NCBI RefSeq assembly: GCF_031143425.1
Contig: NC_090440.1
Span: forward strand, 341,685,844 to 341,749,843
Origin: Pleurodeles waltl
Taxonomy: Eukaryota; Chordata; Amphibia; Caudata; Salamandridae
Direction of reading: 5' to 3'
DNA length: 64,000 nt
Positions 20,819-32,596 of the stretch are shown here, piece after piece. The translations under genes were made by a program, and so were the position numbers. The stretch's first letter is position 1; each line of letters opens with the position of its first letter. The notes under the pieces were generated by a model. It did not search any database and had not been told where the DNA came from. It was given only the letters and a program-made list of their open reading frames with translations.

Positions 20819-22694
20819 CTACTTCTGTGCTCCTCCTTGTGACTGAAGGTGGGGTCCAAGGACATCTTGGAGGGTCTGCTGGCTAATGTTTGTCAGTTTG
20901 TCATCCATGTCATCAGGAAAGTCCAGGACAGGCATATCCTCAACAGAGCCTTCGTCCTCTGCAATGATATATTGTACAATTAGTGTGTCTGTGTTGTAGC
21001 ATTTGTAATGTGACTTTCCTGACTTCCTATTAGTTGAAAATTGTGATCTTGGTTCCTGTTCATTGTTCCTGTCATTAATATTAGCATTCTCACAGGGCTA
21101 TGCCCCACCTGGATGTCACATGTAGTGTGGGCAGTTTGGGGAAATGTCTGTGTCACATCCTTTAGGTGTAGGTTCTGTCCAAATTGTATGTTGACACCTT
21201 ATTGTACTACTCAACCCTCCGTCTACTTCCATTATCATGGTGTGGCCTTGCACTGTCTGTGGGTGTTCTGATGGCACTTGCACCACACTTAACATTCTGG
21301 AACTGACCCAGTCTCTGATATTTCACATCCACCTATATGTTGCTGAGACCTAGCATATACTTTGTATAGCATCGGCAATGCACAATACAGGTATCAGCAT
21401 TGCTAGTGTGTACTGCTGATGTTGGGGAATGTGTGCCACATTGGATTGCTCTGATGTTCCTACTAGTGTTCCATTTCCTCCTATGACTGTGTGGGTGTGT
21501 TTCACTAGCTAGACACATATGTCCTCCCCCTCAATGCTGTTGTCTTAGCACTATGCCACTTGAGATGTTGAATGGTGGCATTGTAGCTATTGTAACACAG
21601 GCACAGGGTAGACCCTGACATGTGCAGCATGGGTATGACATTACTGCTGTGTACCTCATAATTTTAATTATACTACCTGATGTTTATAGCACCTATAGAC
21701 ATGAGCATTTGACAGGATTTGCACATTTTTAGTAATTACAGGGGATTGATAACGTTGTCACCCTGAACCCTCAATTTTGGGTGTGTTTGATCCGTGGGCA
21801 CATAACTGCCATTGACTACTTGACCTGCACACACAGCACAGGTGGTAGTGGCAACTGTTGTCAATGGGAAATACCACTTGCGATATGGCCTGAGAATGGA
21901 AATTGAGCCCTAGTTCATGTTGTGACAATACCAGCTGTCGTGTGCCAGCAGGCCAGTTTTACGTTGTACCCTACCCACCTGGACTGGCTTTTCCTTTCCA
22001 ACATCCTTGGCATGGCAGAGTACCCTCATGCAAAGGTTGTTGGTGTAGTGTTGTGCTGTGCCCCAGGTTTCCCCTGCACAGCCCATGCACCCGTGCCGTG
22101 CCCCTTTGCCCTTTCCATTACCTGATTACCATGGCTGACATGCATTGTGTAGTAGGTATGTCCCCCCCGCTTAAAGTTAACAATTAGGCATTTTTGTCCC
22201 CCATGCCACTTACCCTGCATCTGTGTAGTATTCTGGTAGTCTGCGCTGTCCTGTCCTTGAATCCCTGTGACGATCTCCTCAGGGATGATGGCTGCCACCA
22301 TCTCCTCCATGTGGTCCAGGGCCTTCTGCGGTGCTGGACTCCCGCCTTCAGTCGGCAGTGCTGCCTTCCTGTTCCTTGCCATCTTTTCCTTGGTCCTGCC
22401 CTTGCAGTTATGCCAGTGTTTCTTGCACTCCGTGACTGTTCTCCGTACTTCTGCCACACTGTTGATCTTATCGACAATTTGTTGCCAAATTGCTTCTCTC
22501 CTCCCAATTGGTAATTTAGCGGTGACAAAATGTTGATGCTGGTGTTCTGTCACCACTTTCACCAGTATTTCGTGGTCCTCTACACTGAACCAACACTTCC
22601 TTTTCTTCTTCTCCCTCTCCTGGATCTTGTCTGGGTCCTCCTGGCTTGTCGGTTGTAGTCTTCCTGGGATCCATTTTTGGGCTCCTTTGCACAT
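20819..22694 (-). CDS. Harbinger Myb/SANT-like DNA-binding protein, two exons
   Basis: Exon 1 runs 22694-22214 (ATG at 22694-22692) to a consensus donor (CAGG|GTAAGTGG). Exon 2 runs 20958-20819 after the acceptor ATTGCAG and ends at TAG. The join is phase 1 and gives an uninterrupted 206-residue frame, which supports the splice model. Residues about 33-115 form a Myb/SANT-like (Myb_DNA-bind_5/NAIF1-type) domain: CWFSVEDHEILVKVV, AIWQQIVDKINSV and CKKHWHNCKGRTKEK, with the spaced Trp residues. The C-terminal exon is acidic (EDEGSVEDMPVLDFPDDMDD). In Harbinger elements this protein binds the ends and helps bring the transposase to the nucleus. It is intact although its transposase partner at 11395-13741 is dead. 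The roughly 1.25-kb intron shows nothing further. Confidence 0.8.
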
Positions 22695-22959
22695 TCTGCT
22701 GTGTTTGCCCCGCTTTTTGCCATTATTGCATCAAAAAAGGCGGGCATCCGGTTTGCGACATCGTAAACCGGATTAAAGTCATTTTCGCCGCATTAACGGA
22801 ATTTTTCTTTACGACGTGGCGCAATGGTTAGAGTAAAAAAAAAAGACTTTAACCTGTGGTTTGGGCCAAGGAGCGTATAAATTTGATGCCCGGGTGGTGC
22901 AATGAAATGGGGTTAGCCAGCGTTATACGTTTTGCGACAAAAAGTATAAATATGGCCCC
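22695..22959. other. Right terminal region of Harbinger 1
   Basis: Non-coding end of the element upstream of the Myb-like gene. It is rich in GCG/CGC motifs (ACGACGTGGCGC, TTTTGCGACAAAAAG), as is the left end near 11030-11300 (TTTGACGCAAACGGCGC). These are probably subterminal binding sites and the Myb gene promoter. The last 15 bases are the TIR. Confidence 0.5.
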
Positions 22960-22962
22960 TAG

Positions 22963-24640
22963 TCTTTTTCTTGAAGATTTTCTTCAGCGGGATGAAGTTA
23001 TCAATCCTACCTGACCTCCCTGGATCCCTCTTTGGATACATGCCGCAGGAAACCTCGGTGAAGAATTCTACCTTCGGACTTAGACGATTTTTCAGGACAG
23101 AAATCTTTGTCCAGGCCGAAGATGAATTTGTATCGGATGTCCCTGGAGCGCCCCTCGGATACGCTGCATTGGAAGTCCCAGTCAACTTTTTAGAATCAGA
23201 CTTTGTCACTTTCTTGGAGGTTTTTCTCTCCGATGTCAGAAAACCCTCCACAGCAAGCTGATTTTGAGTTGATGCCATCGGATTACCTTTCCAGGAGCCC
23301 CTGGTAAAATCCTGGATGTCTGAGGCTCTGGAGCTTTTCACTGGGACAAATCTGCAAATCAGGCCGGGTCGCGGTTGACGTAAGCCAGCTTGACTCACGG
23401 CATCGGATTGGTCCCTTTATGAAGGTTTTTACTAAATGTTCTCCAAGCTTCTCAACATTCTAGATCCTGAAGGTTCTTTAGGAGTTCACAGCTCACCCCA
23501 AAGTTCCAGAAGCTATGAGTTTCTCCTTGAGGGATAGGACTCCAACTCCCATAATGTACCTTGGCTCAAACTACAAAATGACCACTGGACAGTGGTCAGC
23601 TGGTCAGTTTCTTCAGGATTTGATGCTGGGGACTCTGGTTATCTATTTATCACCTGTAGCAAATAGGGAGTCCCTTCTTGAACCAGTTGAAGCTTAGGCA
23701 AAGTAATCTTTGTGGTGGAGCCCATGTGCGCAGTTGGTGCAGTCCTTCAGAGTGCAGTGTCTAGGTTCAGGGTCAAGAAGGGCAGTCCTTCTTCTTTGTT
23801 ACTGATAGGGATCTGAGGTGTGGGTGTAGCTCTGCCATATATATCATTGATCCTGGGGTGGAAAGCAAGGGGGGGGGGAACTGTCCAATCAAAGGCAGGC
23901 CACAATCCTCTTGGATGACCACTACTTGGGAAGCGTGGAAAAAGTCAATCCCAGGGAACACCAGTCTTTAAAAGTCTAAAATGGCAGAATTTGAATTTTG
24001 ATGGTTAAGTCTGGCTGAATCTACCCACGGGTGCCGCTAGGTTCCCTTAACCCACCCTCTCCAGCCTTCTCCTAATCTAATCAGAGATTGCCGGAAATGG
24101 AGGAGGTCCTGAGCTGCTCCAAATGTCCTTCCCTCCTTTCAAGACCAGTCTGGCTGGTCCTGTTTAATCATCTGCTGATCTGGCGGATCTCCTCTCCCAG
24201 GCACTTATTTTGTCTTTAGAGCAGGCCACTTCACACATCATCAAGACAGCCTGGACAGACTGCCAGAGGCTGGACAATCGGAGAAGGGCACTACAGAGCT
24301 GAAGTTGGCACCTATCAGGGAGAGTTCTAAAACTCTTCCCCTGAAGTAGTTACATTAGGGTTCAACAATTAAAAGTTGTTGGATTTATTATAACAATAAA
24401 CAATAAGTTTGATACCAAACGTGTTATATCTAGCTCCCTTTGAGACTTTATTAGTTATAATATGGTCTCCCCATTTTAGCCTGTGGATCCTATTCACTAC
24501 AAGGAGGGAAAAGGAAATTGGCTATGTTTCCTCACCAGGGATTATAAAGCATCTTTTATAAGGTCCCTGCTTTTAGTTACACTACAGGCAACCCTGGGGG
24601 CACTTAGGACACACCTTAGGGGAGACATGTTTAGAAGACA
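22963..24640 (-). repeat. LTR copy A, last segment
   Basis: Collinear with copy B from 49669 on: both begin TAGTCTTTTT and share ...GAGGACTC/AACTCAGTGAAGAATTCT-like blocks, the segment with CCCTTCTTGA...CAGTTGAAG, CAGTCCTTCTTCTT, 'ggtagggatctgaggt' and 'tggacaatc/ggccaatcagaga'. Homology ends near 24620, shortly before an AT-rich foldback element, so the promoter-side end of this LTR (on the minus strand) is missing. Confidence 0.65.
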
Positions 24641-24667
24641 TGCACAGTGCAACGCTGGGTGCTTATA

Positions 24668-25920
24668 GGGGGTTACAACTCACCCTTTTGCCATGCAATG
24701 CTAATTAGCCGAGATACTACAGCACCAATGACATCTTTTACAACATTTTTGATCATATTGCAGTAACATTTGTTGTAAATTGATTGAAGAGAAAACTGTG
24801 CATGGAGGGGCTGCAAGTTATAATTACCCTTGGGCGTGAGTTATAGTTACTTGTAATGACTCTAACTGCTGAATTTGTATAGTTTTGCACAAGTAAATTC
24901 AGAACCTAACTATAGTAGGAAATAGAATTAAAATGAACATTTGACATTTACTGAAAAAGCAACGCTTACAGGGATGTTATAGTTAGCTTCACATTTTACG
25001 CTCACAAAACCATAGAAATTCAACTTTTAAAGTTACAGTTATTTCAAGTAACTTTAACTCGTGCCCTAAGTTAACTATAACTCGGGACCTCGCCATGCAT
25101 AGTTTTCTCATCAATAATTTTACCACAAATGTTACCGTTATATTATCTATGATGCCATAGATGTAATCAGGTATGAATTATCTGGAGTAATTAGCAATGC
25201 ATGGTGAAGGTGCAAGTCATAGTTACTTAAAATAACTATGGCCCTCATTTCAACATTGAAACCGCCGGACAGCCTCCCGGTCTAGCCGTGGGGTCTATTT
25301 GGAGATCCCCTCTGGGCCAGCGGGTGGAAACCTGGTTTACACCCGCCGGCCCAGCGGGGATCTCGGCTGCCACACGGGAGCCGGCTCCAAGTGTTGCGGC
25401 AGTGCGACGGTGCAGTTGCACCCGTCAAGCTTTTCACTGTCTGCTATGCAGACAGTGAAAAGCTCCATGGGGCCGTGGCAGGGGGCCCCGCCACTCCCCT
25501 TTCCACCTGCCTTTTCATGGTGGTTCATACCGCCATGAAAAGGCTGGCAGGAGGGGGACTCGTAAACCCCTGGGCAGCGCAACACCGGGACAAAAGTGTC
25601 AGGTAACCGCCAGTCCCGGCGGTGTGACCGGGCGTTTCTGCCGCGGTCATAATGCCTGAGTTTGTACCACCAGCCTGTTGGCGGTACAAACTCCAAAACA
25701 GCTCTGGCGATCTTTGACCGCCAGGGTTGTAATGAGGGCCAAAATCTATAAATCTGAATTTCTATGGTTGTGTGCATGTAAAATCTGAACCTAACTACAA
25801 CATCTCTGCAACCTTTGTTTTTTTGTGAATTTGTAAGGTTTTTATTCTACTTTATAACTATAACATCCTTGTAACCTTTGATTTTTTCAGTGAATTTCTA
25901 GGATTTCATTAATGTTAAGT
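24668..25920. mobile_element. AT-rich foldback element, interrupted by a MITE
   Basis: Two arms of about 230 bp are inverted copies of each other: left 24668-24900 (CCATGCAATGCTAATTAG ... TAACATTTGTTGTAAATTG ... GAGTTATAGTTAC) and right 25000-25239 read in reverse (CCATGCATTGCTAATTAC ... TAACATTTGTGGTAAAATT ... GAGTTATAGTTAAC). After the MITE at 25240-25740 related sequence continues (CTATGGTTGTGTGCATG, TAACTATAACATCC) to about 25920. No coding capacity. The outer end and class are uncertain; it is probably a non-autonomous DNA transposon. Confidence 0.55.
25240..25740. mobile_element. GC-rich foldback MITE, family III
   Basis: 501 bp with ends GGCCCTCATTTCAACATTGA and complement GGGTTGTAATGAGGGCC, and a central perfect palindrome CTGTCTGCTATGCAGACAG at about 25439-25457. 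The arms contain GCCGGC and GGCGGT motifs. It is the same family as 61677-62308 and the half copy at 10570-10822. No open frame of its own. Confidence 0.85.
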
Positions 25921-25924
25921 AAGA

Positions 25925-26645
25925 TGCCCATCGTTGAATGCAGGGCCTAAATTGGCATTGTGCTACCCACACCAAGCTTGCTGCTCCTGCTACCCCTTCT
26001 CCTTGCCATCCAAGTACATGCCCCTGCTCCCTCATTACACCACTGTGTGGTTGTTGTTTTGCTACCTTCCCACCTGCCCTGAACAATTTTCTTGATGCCC
26101 CAACCACCTTCTCCCTAACCTCCACTGTCAGAGTCCATGCACAATCCCCCTGCCACCTGCCCTAAATGGTCTGATGTGATTCCACTGCCCTCCATTAAGC
26201 TTGATGTCCTTGCCCACTCTTCCTGCCCTCTGTTGTCCAATTCTATGCCCCATCATTGCCCTCCTGCTTGCCCTCTGTGCTTAGCTTGCTGCCCATACCC
26301 TTCTTCCCATTGCACTTTGATGTCTGCATGAATGCCCCTGCTCCCTCCTTTTTGATCACCATAGTACATGGATCTACCTCCGCCCACCCTATCTACTCTG
26401 AGTCTTCTGTTGCACTGCCCCTCCTGTCTGCCAAGCATTGTTAGATGGTTGCTGCTTTTTCCTGCCTCCTCCACCCTGCCTGCCAGAGTTCCATCCCCCC
26501 AACCCCTCCCTCGTGTCCTCTATGGTCCATTTTCCTGCCACTCCCTTCTGCCCTCCATGCTTTGTTGTGCTGCAGCTGCCCCTCCCACCTGCCCACCATG
26601 GTCTTTTTGAAGCCCCTTCCCCTGCCCTCTTGTCTGTGTCCAGCA
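25925..26645. repeat. Pyrimidine-rich degenerate low-complexity tract
   Basis: About 700 bp rich in CTGCC, CCCTCC and TTGCTGCC without a clean period; probably a decayed minisatellite. Open frames on both strands are a by-product of the composition. It borders the 3' end of the adjacent LINE. Confidence 0.5.
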
Positions 26646-26649
26646 TCTA

Positions 26650-29440
26650 CTCCTCCCTTAGATCGATCAATCAGTCTGTACTTGTATAGCATGGCTTATA
26701 ATTCATGAGGGTATCCAGGTGCTGTGATACCAGGCTAGTCGAAGAGCCAGATCTTGAGTTTCTTCCTAAAGTCCACCAGTGAGGCAGATGTTCAGAGGGC
26801 ACTGGTAGTGACGTGGTAGAAGGAGCATCCTTCAATATGGTCGGATGCGTAGAGTCTTTGCTAGGGTGATGGAGGCAGAGCAAAAGTTTCTGGATGGTTA
26901 GTGGAAGTTCAGGCGCCAGGCGGTGGTTCAGGTTTGTTGGTCTTGGTCAGGAGGACTTTGTAGGTGAGTGTCAGTAGTTTGAATTGGCATCTTTTCTGGA
27001 TGGAGAGCCAGTGGAGCTCTCTCAAGTACTGACTAATGTGGGTCCTTTTGGGAAGGTTGTGGATCATTCTGGCTGCTGGGTTATTTATTGTCTGCAGCCT
27101 TCTCCTGTGTTCACTGGTGGTCCCTATATACTGCGCATTTTTGTAGTCCATCCACCTGGTGAAAAGGGCTTGTGTGACTGTTTTCCCGATGCTTGTGAGG
27201 AGCCATTTGAAGATGTTTTGAAGTTTAAGGAGAGTGTGGAAGCAAGCAGAGGAGACAGTGTTGATTTGTAATTTCATGGTTTGTTTGCTGTCCAGGATGA
27301 TGCCAAGGCAGCGGGCATGGTCTTTGGGAATAGCAGTGGGTCTAAGTTCTGCGGCCCACCATATGTTATTCCAGAGGGACGTACGATTCTCAAAGATGAG
27401 CACTTCAGTCTTGTCCGTGTTGAGCTTCAGGCAGTTATTCTTCATCCAGGTGGCGACACTATTTATGCAGGTGTGGAAGTTGGCTTTCATTGTGGTGGGG
27501 TCTGCTGAGAGCGAAAGAAAGAGCTGGGTGTTGTCGTCGCAGGATATAATACTGATGTCATGGGTTCTGACCATTTCGCCTAGTGGCATCATGTAGATGT
27601 TAGAGAAGGTGGGGCTGAGCGATTTTACAGGTAGTGCTCTTAGGTTTGTGCGGTGAAGGGGGGATCTGGGAGGAATCATGGCATCCATCTGAGTGCATAT
27701 TCTTTGTTTCTGATCTGGTGCAGTCTCCTGATGAGAATGTGGTAGGAGACAGTGTGGAATGCTACTCAGGTGTTCAGAAGGATCAGGGCGGCTAATTCAC
27801 CTTAGTCCAGTTGGGTGCCGACATCATATGTAGTAGTGATCAGGAGAGTCTCAGTGTCATGGGTGGCTCCGAACCCAGATTGGGAGGAGTCTAGCAGGTC
27901 ATTTCTTTACCAGGTGTTCAGTGTGCTGATGTTTCATGGCCTTCTCCACAACTTTGGCGGGAAACAGGAGCACCAAGAAGGGTCGGTAGTTCTGTAGGTC
28001 GCTGAGGTCTACAGAGGGTTTCTTGAGCAATGGTCTGACCTCAGGCTTTTTCCAAGTGTTGGGGAATGTGGTAATGGAGGTGCTGAGGATGGTGGTGAGG
28101 GGGTGGCAGATCTTGTCACTTTCAAGGTTAGAGGTGATGGGGGCAAGTGTCAGTGGGTGCTCTTGAATAGATGGAGTTCAATATGGCTGCGGTGCCATGG
28201 GTGTTGAGCTGCTCCCATTCAGTGAGTTGGTGGTAAAGGGTGGTTTTGGTAGGGGGGGCTGGTTTGTTGGGGGTCAAAGTTCCTGTAGATAATGGATATT
28301 TTGTTGAGGAAGTGGTTTGCCAGAGCGCTGCAGAGTTTCTGTGAATGAGGGATAGAGTTTTCTGTGGCTGCTGGGCACTTGAACTCTCTGACTCTGGTGA
28401 ACAGTTCCTTGGTGTGGTTCGTGCTAGCCTTGGTGCAGTCTGTGTGGGCCTTCTTTTTCAAGTTCTTGAGTTGATGGTGGTGGTTTTTGAGGGCTGACCT
28501 GAATGTGGCTCAGTCTCTGTGATCTCTGCTAGTACGCCATCTTCATTCTAGTTGTTTGCTGCTGCATTTCATTGTGGTACGTTCCTGAGTGTACCAGCTG
28601 GCTTGTTTGATAGATTTCTGTGTTTTGGCTGGTTTGACAGAGGTCACTAATCAGCCACATTGGTGATCCAGGCTTTGATGTTTTTGACTGCCTCATTCAG
28701 GTTGGTTGCTTGGGGCTGGCTGGCGTTGAGTCTGTCCACTGGTTCTGTGTCACCATGCTCCAGCTGTGGAAGGGAGTTCAGGGAGGGTTTGGGCTGTTGT
28801 CTGGTGGTGCTGCAATGGTGAAGTGGATGATGGGGGTTATCAGTCCAGGTGAGTTCCGTGGCATGGCTGTATCTGACATTGTTGCTGGACTTGAAGAATG
28901 GGTCTAGTGTGTCCCCAGCTCTGTGTGTTGGGTCTGTTACCAGCCGGGTGAGGCCTATGTTGTCCATTCACTCCAGGAGGCCAGCAGAGTTTGTATCTGT
29001 GAGATCATTGAGGTGGAAGTTGAGGTCTCGAAGGAAGATGCAGATTTTGAATTTTATGACGAGTAGGCAGATAAAATCTGTGATGGTGCCGCAGAGGCTT
29101 GTTCGTAGTCCAGGGAGTCAGTAGATGAGTAGGTCTTTGATGGTTGTTTTGTAATCTGAGTGGAGTTGGACGTTCAGGTGTTCCATGAGCAGCATGGTGG
29201 TGCAGCTGATTGTTTCCGTTTGTATGATGGTGATGCCACCTCAGCGTTTGTTGGTGCTGTCCCACTTTTTCTTCTTGTAGCCAATGGGTATTGCAGTGAT
29301 GATGTTGGGGACTGATGCAGGGGTGAGCCACATCTCTGTGATGAAGGTCATGGTGGGGCGAGTTTGGAAATGGTGTCCCAGACTGGTGGAGTGTTTGTAT
29401 AGTGATCTGGCATTGATCAGGAAGCATCAAAGTGTTTCCT
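26650..29440 (-). pseudogene. L2-clade LINE, endonuclease and reverse transcriptase, decayed
   Basis: On the minus strand: a start of the apurinic-type endonuclease (LINARSLYKHS, about 29425), its end (NIGLTRLVTDPTHRAGDTLDPFF, about 28965), a linker with LCSALANHFLNKISIIYRNF (28300) and RT from about 27690 with ISIISCDDNTQLFLSL (the catalytic YADD box is changed to SCDD), WMKNNCLKLNTDKTEVLIF, DHARCLGIILDSKQTM and LRELHWLSIQKRCQFKLL. Many frameshifts. The 3' end near 26660 shows GATTGATCGATC, like the short tail repeats of L2. It is the same family as the element at 52070-57727 but older and lacks the 5' monomers. Confidence 0.8.
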
Positions 29441-29597
29441 GGGTGGTGTAAGCTGGTGGGGTGGGAGTGGAGTAGGTTTCTGCAAAGTGGGTGATCCTAA
29501 GTGGCGGGTGAAAAGGCACCGGCAGCACGTGACACGTAAAAAGAGTGAGATCACCTTTCTGCATGCACCTTACATTTTTGAAATTGAAAAGAATTTA

Positions 29598-29690
29598 AAG
29601 TTGAGAAGTAACAACTGACACCTAAACTGGAACGCTCAACTTTGTGTGTGAGGGACTGAGACCTTCACCACTAGGCCACAGATGATTCCT
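29598..29690 (-). repeat. tRNA-derived SINE-like fragment 1
   Basis: Minus strand TGTGGCCTAGTGGTGAAGG matches a Pol III A box (TGGCCTAGTGG), followed about 35 bp later by a degenerate B box (GTTGAGCGTTCCAG). The region cannot fold as a proper tRNA. Probably the head of an old SINE. Confidence 0.4.
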
Positions 29691-29814
29691 TAGTACATAG
29701 TGTTCAGATATCTCTATGACATTTAATCCAAAGATGGTGATGGGAAAAAGATGTTCCATCACTAGGAATGTTTAACATTCAAAATATGAGTAAATAAACA
29801 GGCACTCTGCCATG

Positions 29815-29892
29815 ACATACCAGTATTTGAACCTTCAACTTCCTGAGTGACAGTCCAAGAGCTTTACCAGTACGCCAGATGTGACTCTGTTC
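29815..29892 (-). repeat. tRNA-derived SINE-like fragment 2
   Basis: Minus strand TCTGGCGTACTGGTAAAGC (A box TGGCGTACTGG), GGACTGTCACTC in the place of an anticodon arm, and GAAGGTTCAAATACTGG (B box GGTTCAAATAC). The spacing is tRNA-like, but the acceptor stem does not pair, so I read it as the tRNA-derived head of a SINE, possibly tRNA-Asp-like, rather than a tRNA gene. Confidence 0.45.
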
Positions 29893-31436
29893 TGCTGTGC
29901 ATTGAAAGTTAACTATAACATCCCTACCAAACATTTTGCTTCTGTGCCGCTTAGAAGTATTTCTATGGAGAGACCAGTAAAATAACAATCTATCTCTCTT
30001 TTTCATTTATTATGTGATGGATGACAGAGAGAAACTGACAGGGCTACGCGGGGAGCCTCAAGGCTCCTGCAATCCAAGCTGGCTTCTAGTGTCCTGCAGG
30101 AGCCAGCATTGCTCCCCCATGCAAAGAGCTGCTGCAAATAGCAGCTCCCTATGTGCTTGAGCATGTCTGTGGGAGGGAAAGAGATGAAAGGTCTGCTTCA
30201 CCAAGCAGGAGCATTTTGACAGCTCACCCCTGCTGAAACTGGAGTTTTTGCTTTTGCTTAGTGGGAGCTGTGAGCTCCCACCAAGCAACAGCAATCAGCT
30301 ACCTCCCGAGGGTAGGCACCTCAGGAGGTAGCAGGAACCAGCCCTGGGGTGTGGTAGTCCTGAGGGTATTTATGGTTGCAGGAGGGGGTCCAGGTAGCCC
30401 TCCTTCTTCTTTCAATTTGGCCGTTGCTCCACTACCCCTCTTCATTACAATTTGTAGCACCGGGTAGTTGTCGGTCTCTAGCGCCTGGGGGGGGTCTGTG
30501 TGGTTCTCCTTATTGTAGCCCTCAGGAGGTGGTGGTCCCTAGGACATGGGGGGGATTGGACTGGTCCCCTCGCACTTTCACTAATTGTAGCCAGGATGGG
30601 TCTGTAAGCCCCCCATTCATTCTATATTACTTGCCCCGGGGAGGAGGTGGTCCCCTGGGTGAGGGATGTGTCCACCCAGCCCACTGCTTATAATACCACA
30701 GCCTCTTCCTATATTTTGAGAAAGTCCCTAGGACCTAGCAAACCTGGGGGCAAAATGAAGAGCAAGCACGGCAGACCAAGCTTACCTTTTTGTTTTAATT
30801 GAATGTTTGCAAATTTTTAACTCTGTGGGGAGTCCCAAAGGGATCCCTGGACCAAGGCTAGGCAGTTAGGGTAACTGTACCATGCCCCCTTTTCATTTTT
30901 TCATTTAGTATTTTTTGGAACTCAGCTAAAGCAGAGTCCCAAATTTACTGCCAACACTTCTTGGTTAAAATGTTGACAGCCATTCGATGTCTGCACGCCA
31001 TTAGGAGTGTTTGCAAAGCCTTCGTGCCTCTAGTTAAACAAATTCAGTTTTCCTTTAATTTCTCTTAAACCTCTTAACGGATTTACACCAAATAACAAAG
31101 CATAATATGCATACCGAAAGATACTTTTCTGCCAAATTTGGTGTAATTCTCCACCGAGGTTCCGGCTGTAGTTGTGTTCAAAACCCCTATGGGAATTAAC
31201 ATGGGAAATGCACTTTTTCTGACCCGCCCTCCTTTTTCTCTGCCCACGCTTGACAGATCACCCCAAACTTCCCATGCACAACAAAAGTCTTGAACACACT
31301 TGTTTTGGAAAATTTTCTTAAGATTCGTGAAATTGTACCAAAGATATAGGCAAGTCAAAAAAGTTTTGGGATGTAAACTAGGTCCTAACTACAACTACCC
31401 ACTGGTGGCCACCAGTCACCAGCAGGTAATAAGGTA
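29893..31436. other. No gene seen; degenerate repeats
   Basis: Between about 30040 and 30300 there are short nested inverted repeats around GCTCC/GGAGC. From about 30300 to 30720 degenerate G-rich units recur (GGAGGTGGTGGTCCC, GGAGGAGGTGGTCCCC) at roughly 80-130 bp spacing, reminiscent of a decayed minisatellite. The rest is unassigned. Confidence 0.4.
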
Positions 31437-31486
31437 ATCTCTCTCTCTCTCTCACTCTCTACATATATATATATATATATATATAA
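31437..31486. repeat. Compound microsatellite (CT)n(AT)n
   Basis: A run of CT dinucleotides followed by a run of AT dinucleotides. Confidence 0.95.
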
Positions 31487-32329
31487 AACACCATTAATTC
31501 AGCAAAAACAAAAATTAAGTTGGGTATAAAAAATTTCCAACACACATCCTCTCAAGGCATCCAAATATTATTACCCCACTGAAATACTCTTTTTGCAGGA
31601 ATAAAACATATGAAATACAAAACGAACACATTTTGCATTTAATAGATGTTTTAAAACAACATACACCAGAGAAACAGTTGTGTCTTTTAGTCAATGCCTA
31701 TCACTGGTTGGATAAAGAACAGATGATGGACAGAATGGAGAACAAATCAAATATTCACCCCCGTCACAGATCTGGTCTTAATCCATCATTTTTTTTTTTG
31801 CTCACCATGCCATTGCAGTTTGGATCTAGCCATATGCAAAATGGTGGCGGAAGGCACCTTGGCGACTGGAAATCATGCCAGGGGCCAGCAACTTCACTCA
31901 CAGGCAAGCGTTAATGGGGCCTTGCTTTGTTCTCATAAATATCGCCAAGTTTGAATGGCAGAAAGATTGCACCATGCACCGATTTGAGCAAATTTGACAG
32001 GAACATCATGTTCAAATTTAATCAATTCCACGAGCGGAATTATAAATCCGCCCTAGCCTAATTATCAAATATGATTTAAATGGGTTCTTTCTACCTATTG
32101 CCAAGTTAAGCATTATACGATTATAATGTGGATCAACGTTTTTCAATAGGGTACTGAGCCACTGAAAAAATATTTTTGACATTTTTCACTGTCTGGACAT
32201 GTGTGCTTTTTTATTACCATGCATCCTTCCCTGTGGGCATGGATGGTGTATTTTTGGAGTATTTATATGTATTAAAAAAGAGTGTTTAGGCATGCCAAAA
32301 TTATTATTTCCCAAGTCGATTTGGCAGTT
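31487..32329. other. No feature recognised
   Basis: AT-rich unique-looking sequence with a short poly-T at about 31790. No convincing open frame or repeat. Confidence 0.4.
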
Positions 32330-32595
32330 TTAAAACTGCCTACCCACACTGAAGCGGTAGGCCTGGATACATGGTTGTATTAGTGGTAGCACAATATGTG
32401 CTACTGTCTATTAGTGACATTTAACTTACTAGGCCCTGGGTACACAGTTTTATTGTATGTTAGTGACTTATAGGTAAGTTAACTATGCCAGTCAGTAGTA
32501 TTTCAAACTTTGGCATGTTTTAGGAGTCGGGGCACATTGGTCTGGTTAGCACCTTACTACTATGCAGTGTCAGATAAACAGCAGCATCATTTTTC
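32330..32595 (-). repeat. Fragment of a Ty3/gypsy LTR
   Basis: The order of short blocks CTAGGCCCTGGGTACACAGT, GTGACTTATAGGTAAGTTAA, CATGTTTTAGGAG and GGTTAGCACC follows that of the LTR ends at 4600-4760 and 50830-50960. Diverged; the boundaries are approximate. Confidence 0.45.
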
Positions 32596-32596
32596 T

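Larger units (their letters stand above)
10992..22959. mobile_element. Harbinger/PIF element 1 (about 12 kb, with nested elements)
   Basis: The ends share the inverted repeat GGCCATATTTATACT (left near 10991, right complement AGTATAAATATGGCC ending 22957). A 3-bp direct repeat TAG flanks it (10989-10991, 22960-22962). Inside are a plus-strand Harbinger DDE transposase pseudogene and, at the other end, a minus-strand two-exon Myb-like gene: the convergent two-gene layout of Harbinger elements. A chromovirus-type gypsy element and a 46-bp minisatellite lie between and account for much of the length. It inserted into LTR copy A. Confidence 0.75.

Noticed and set aside
25338..26708. Frames of 60-146 codons on both strands
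   Set aside because: They fall in a GC-rich palindrome and in a pyrimidine-rich degenerate tract.
29815..29892. Functional tRNA gene
   Set aside because: The A and B boxes are present, but the acceptor stem does not pair and there is no clean anticodon arm.
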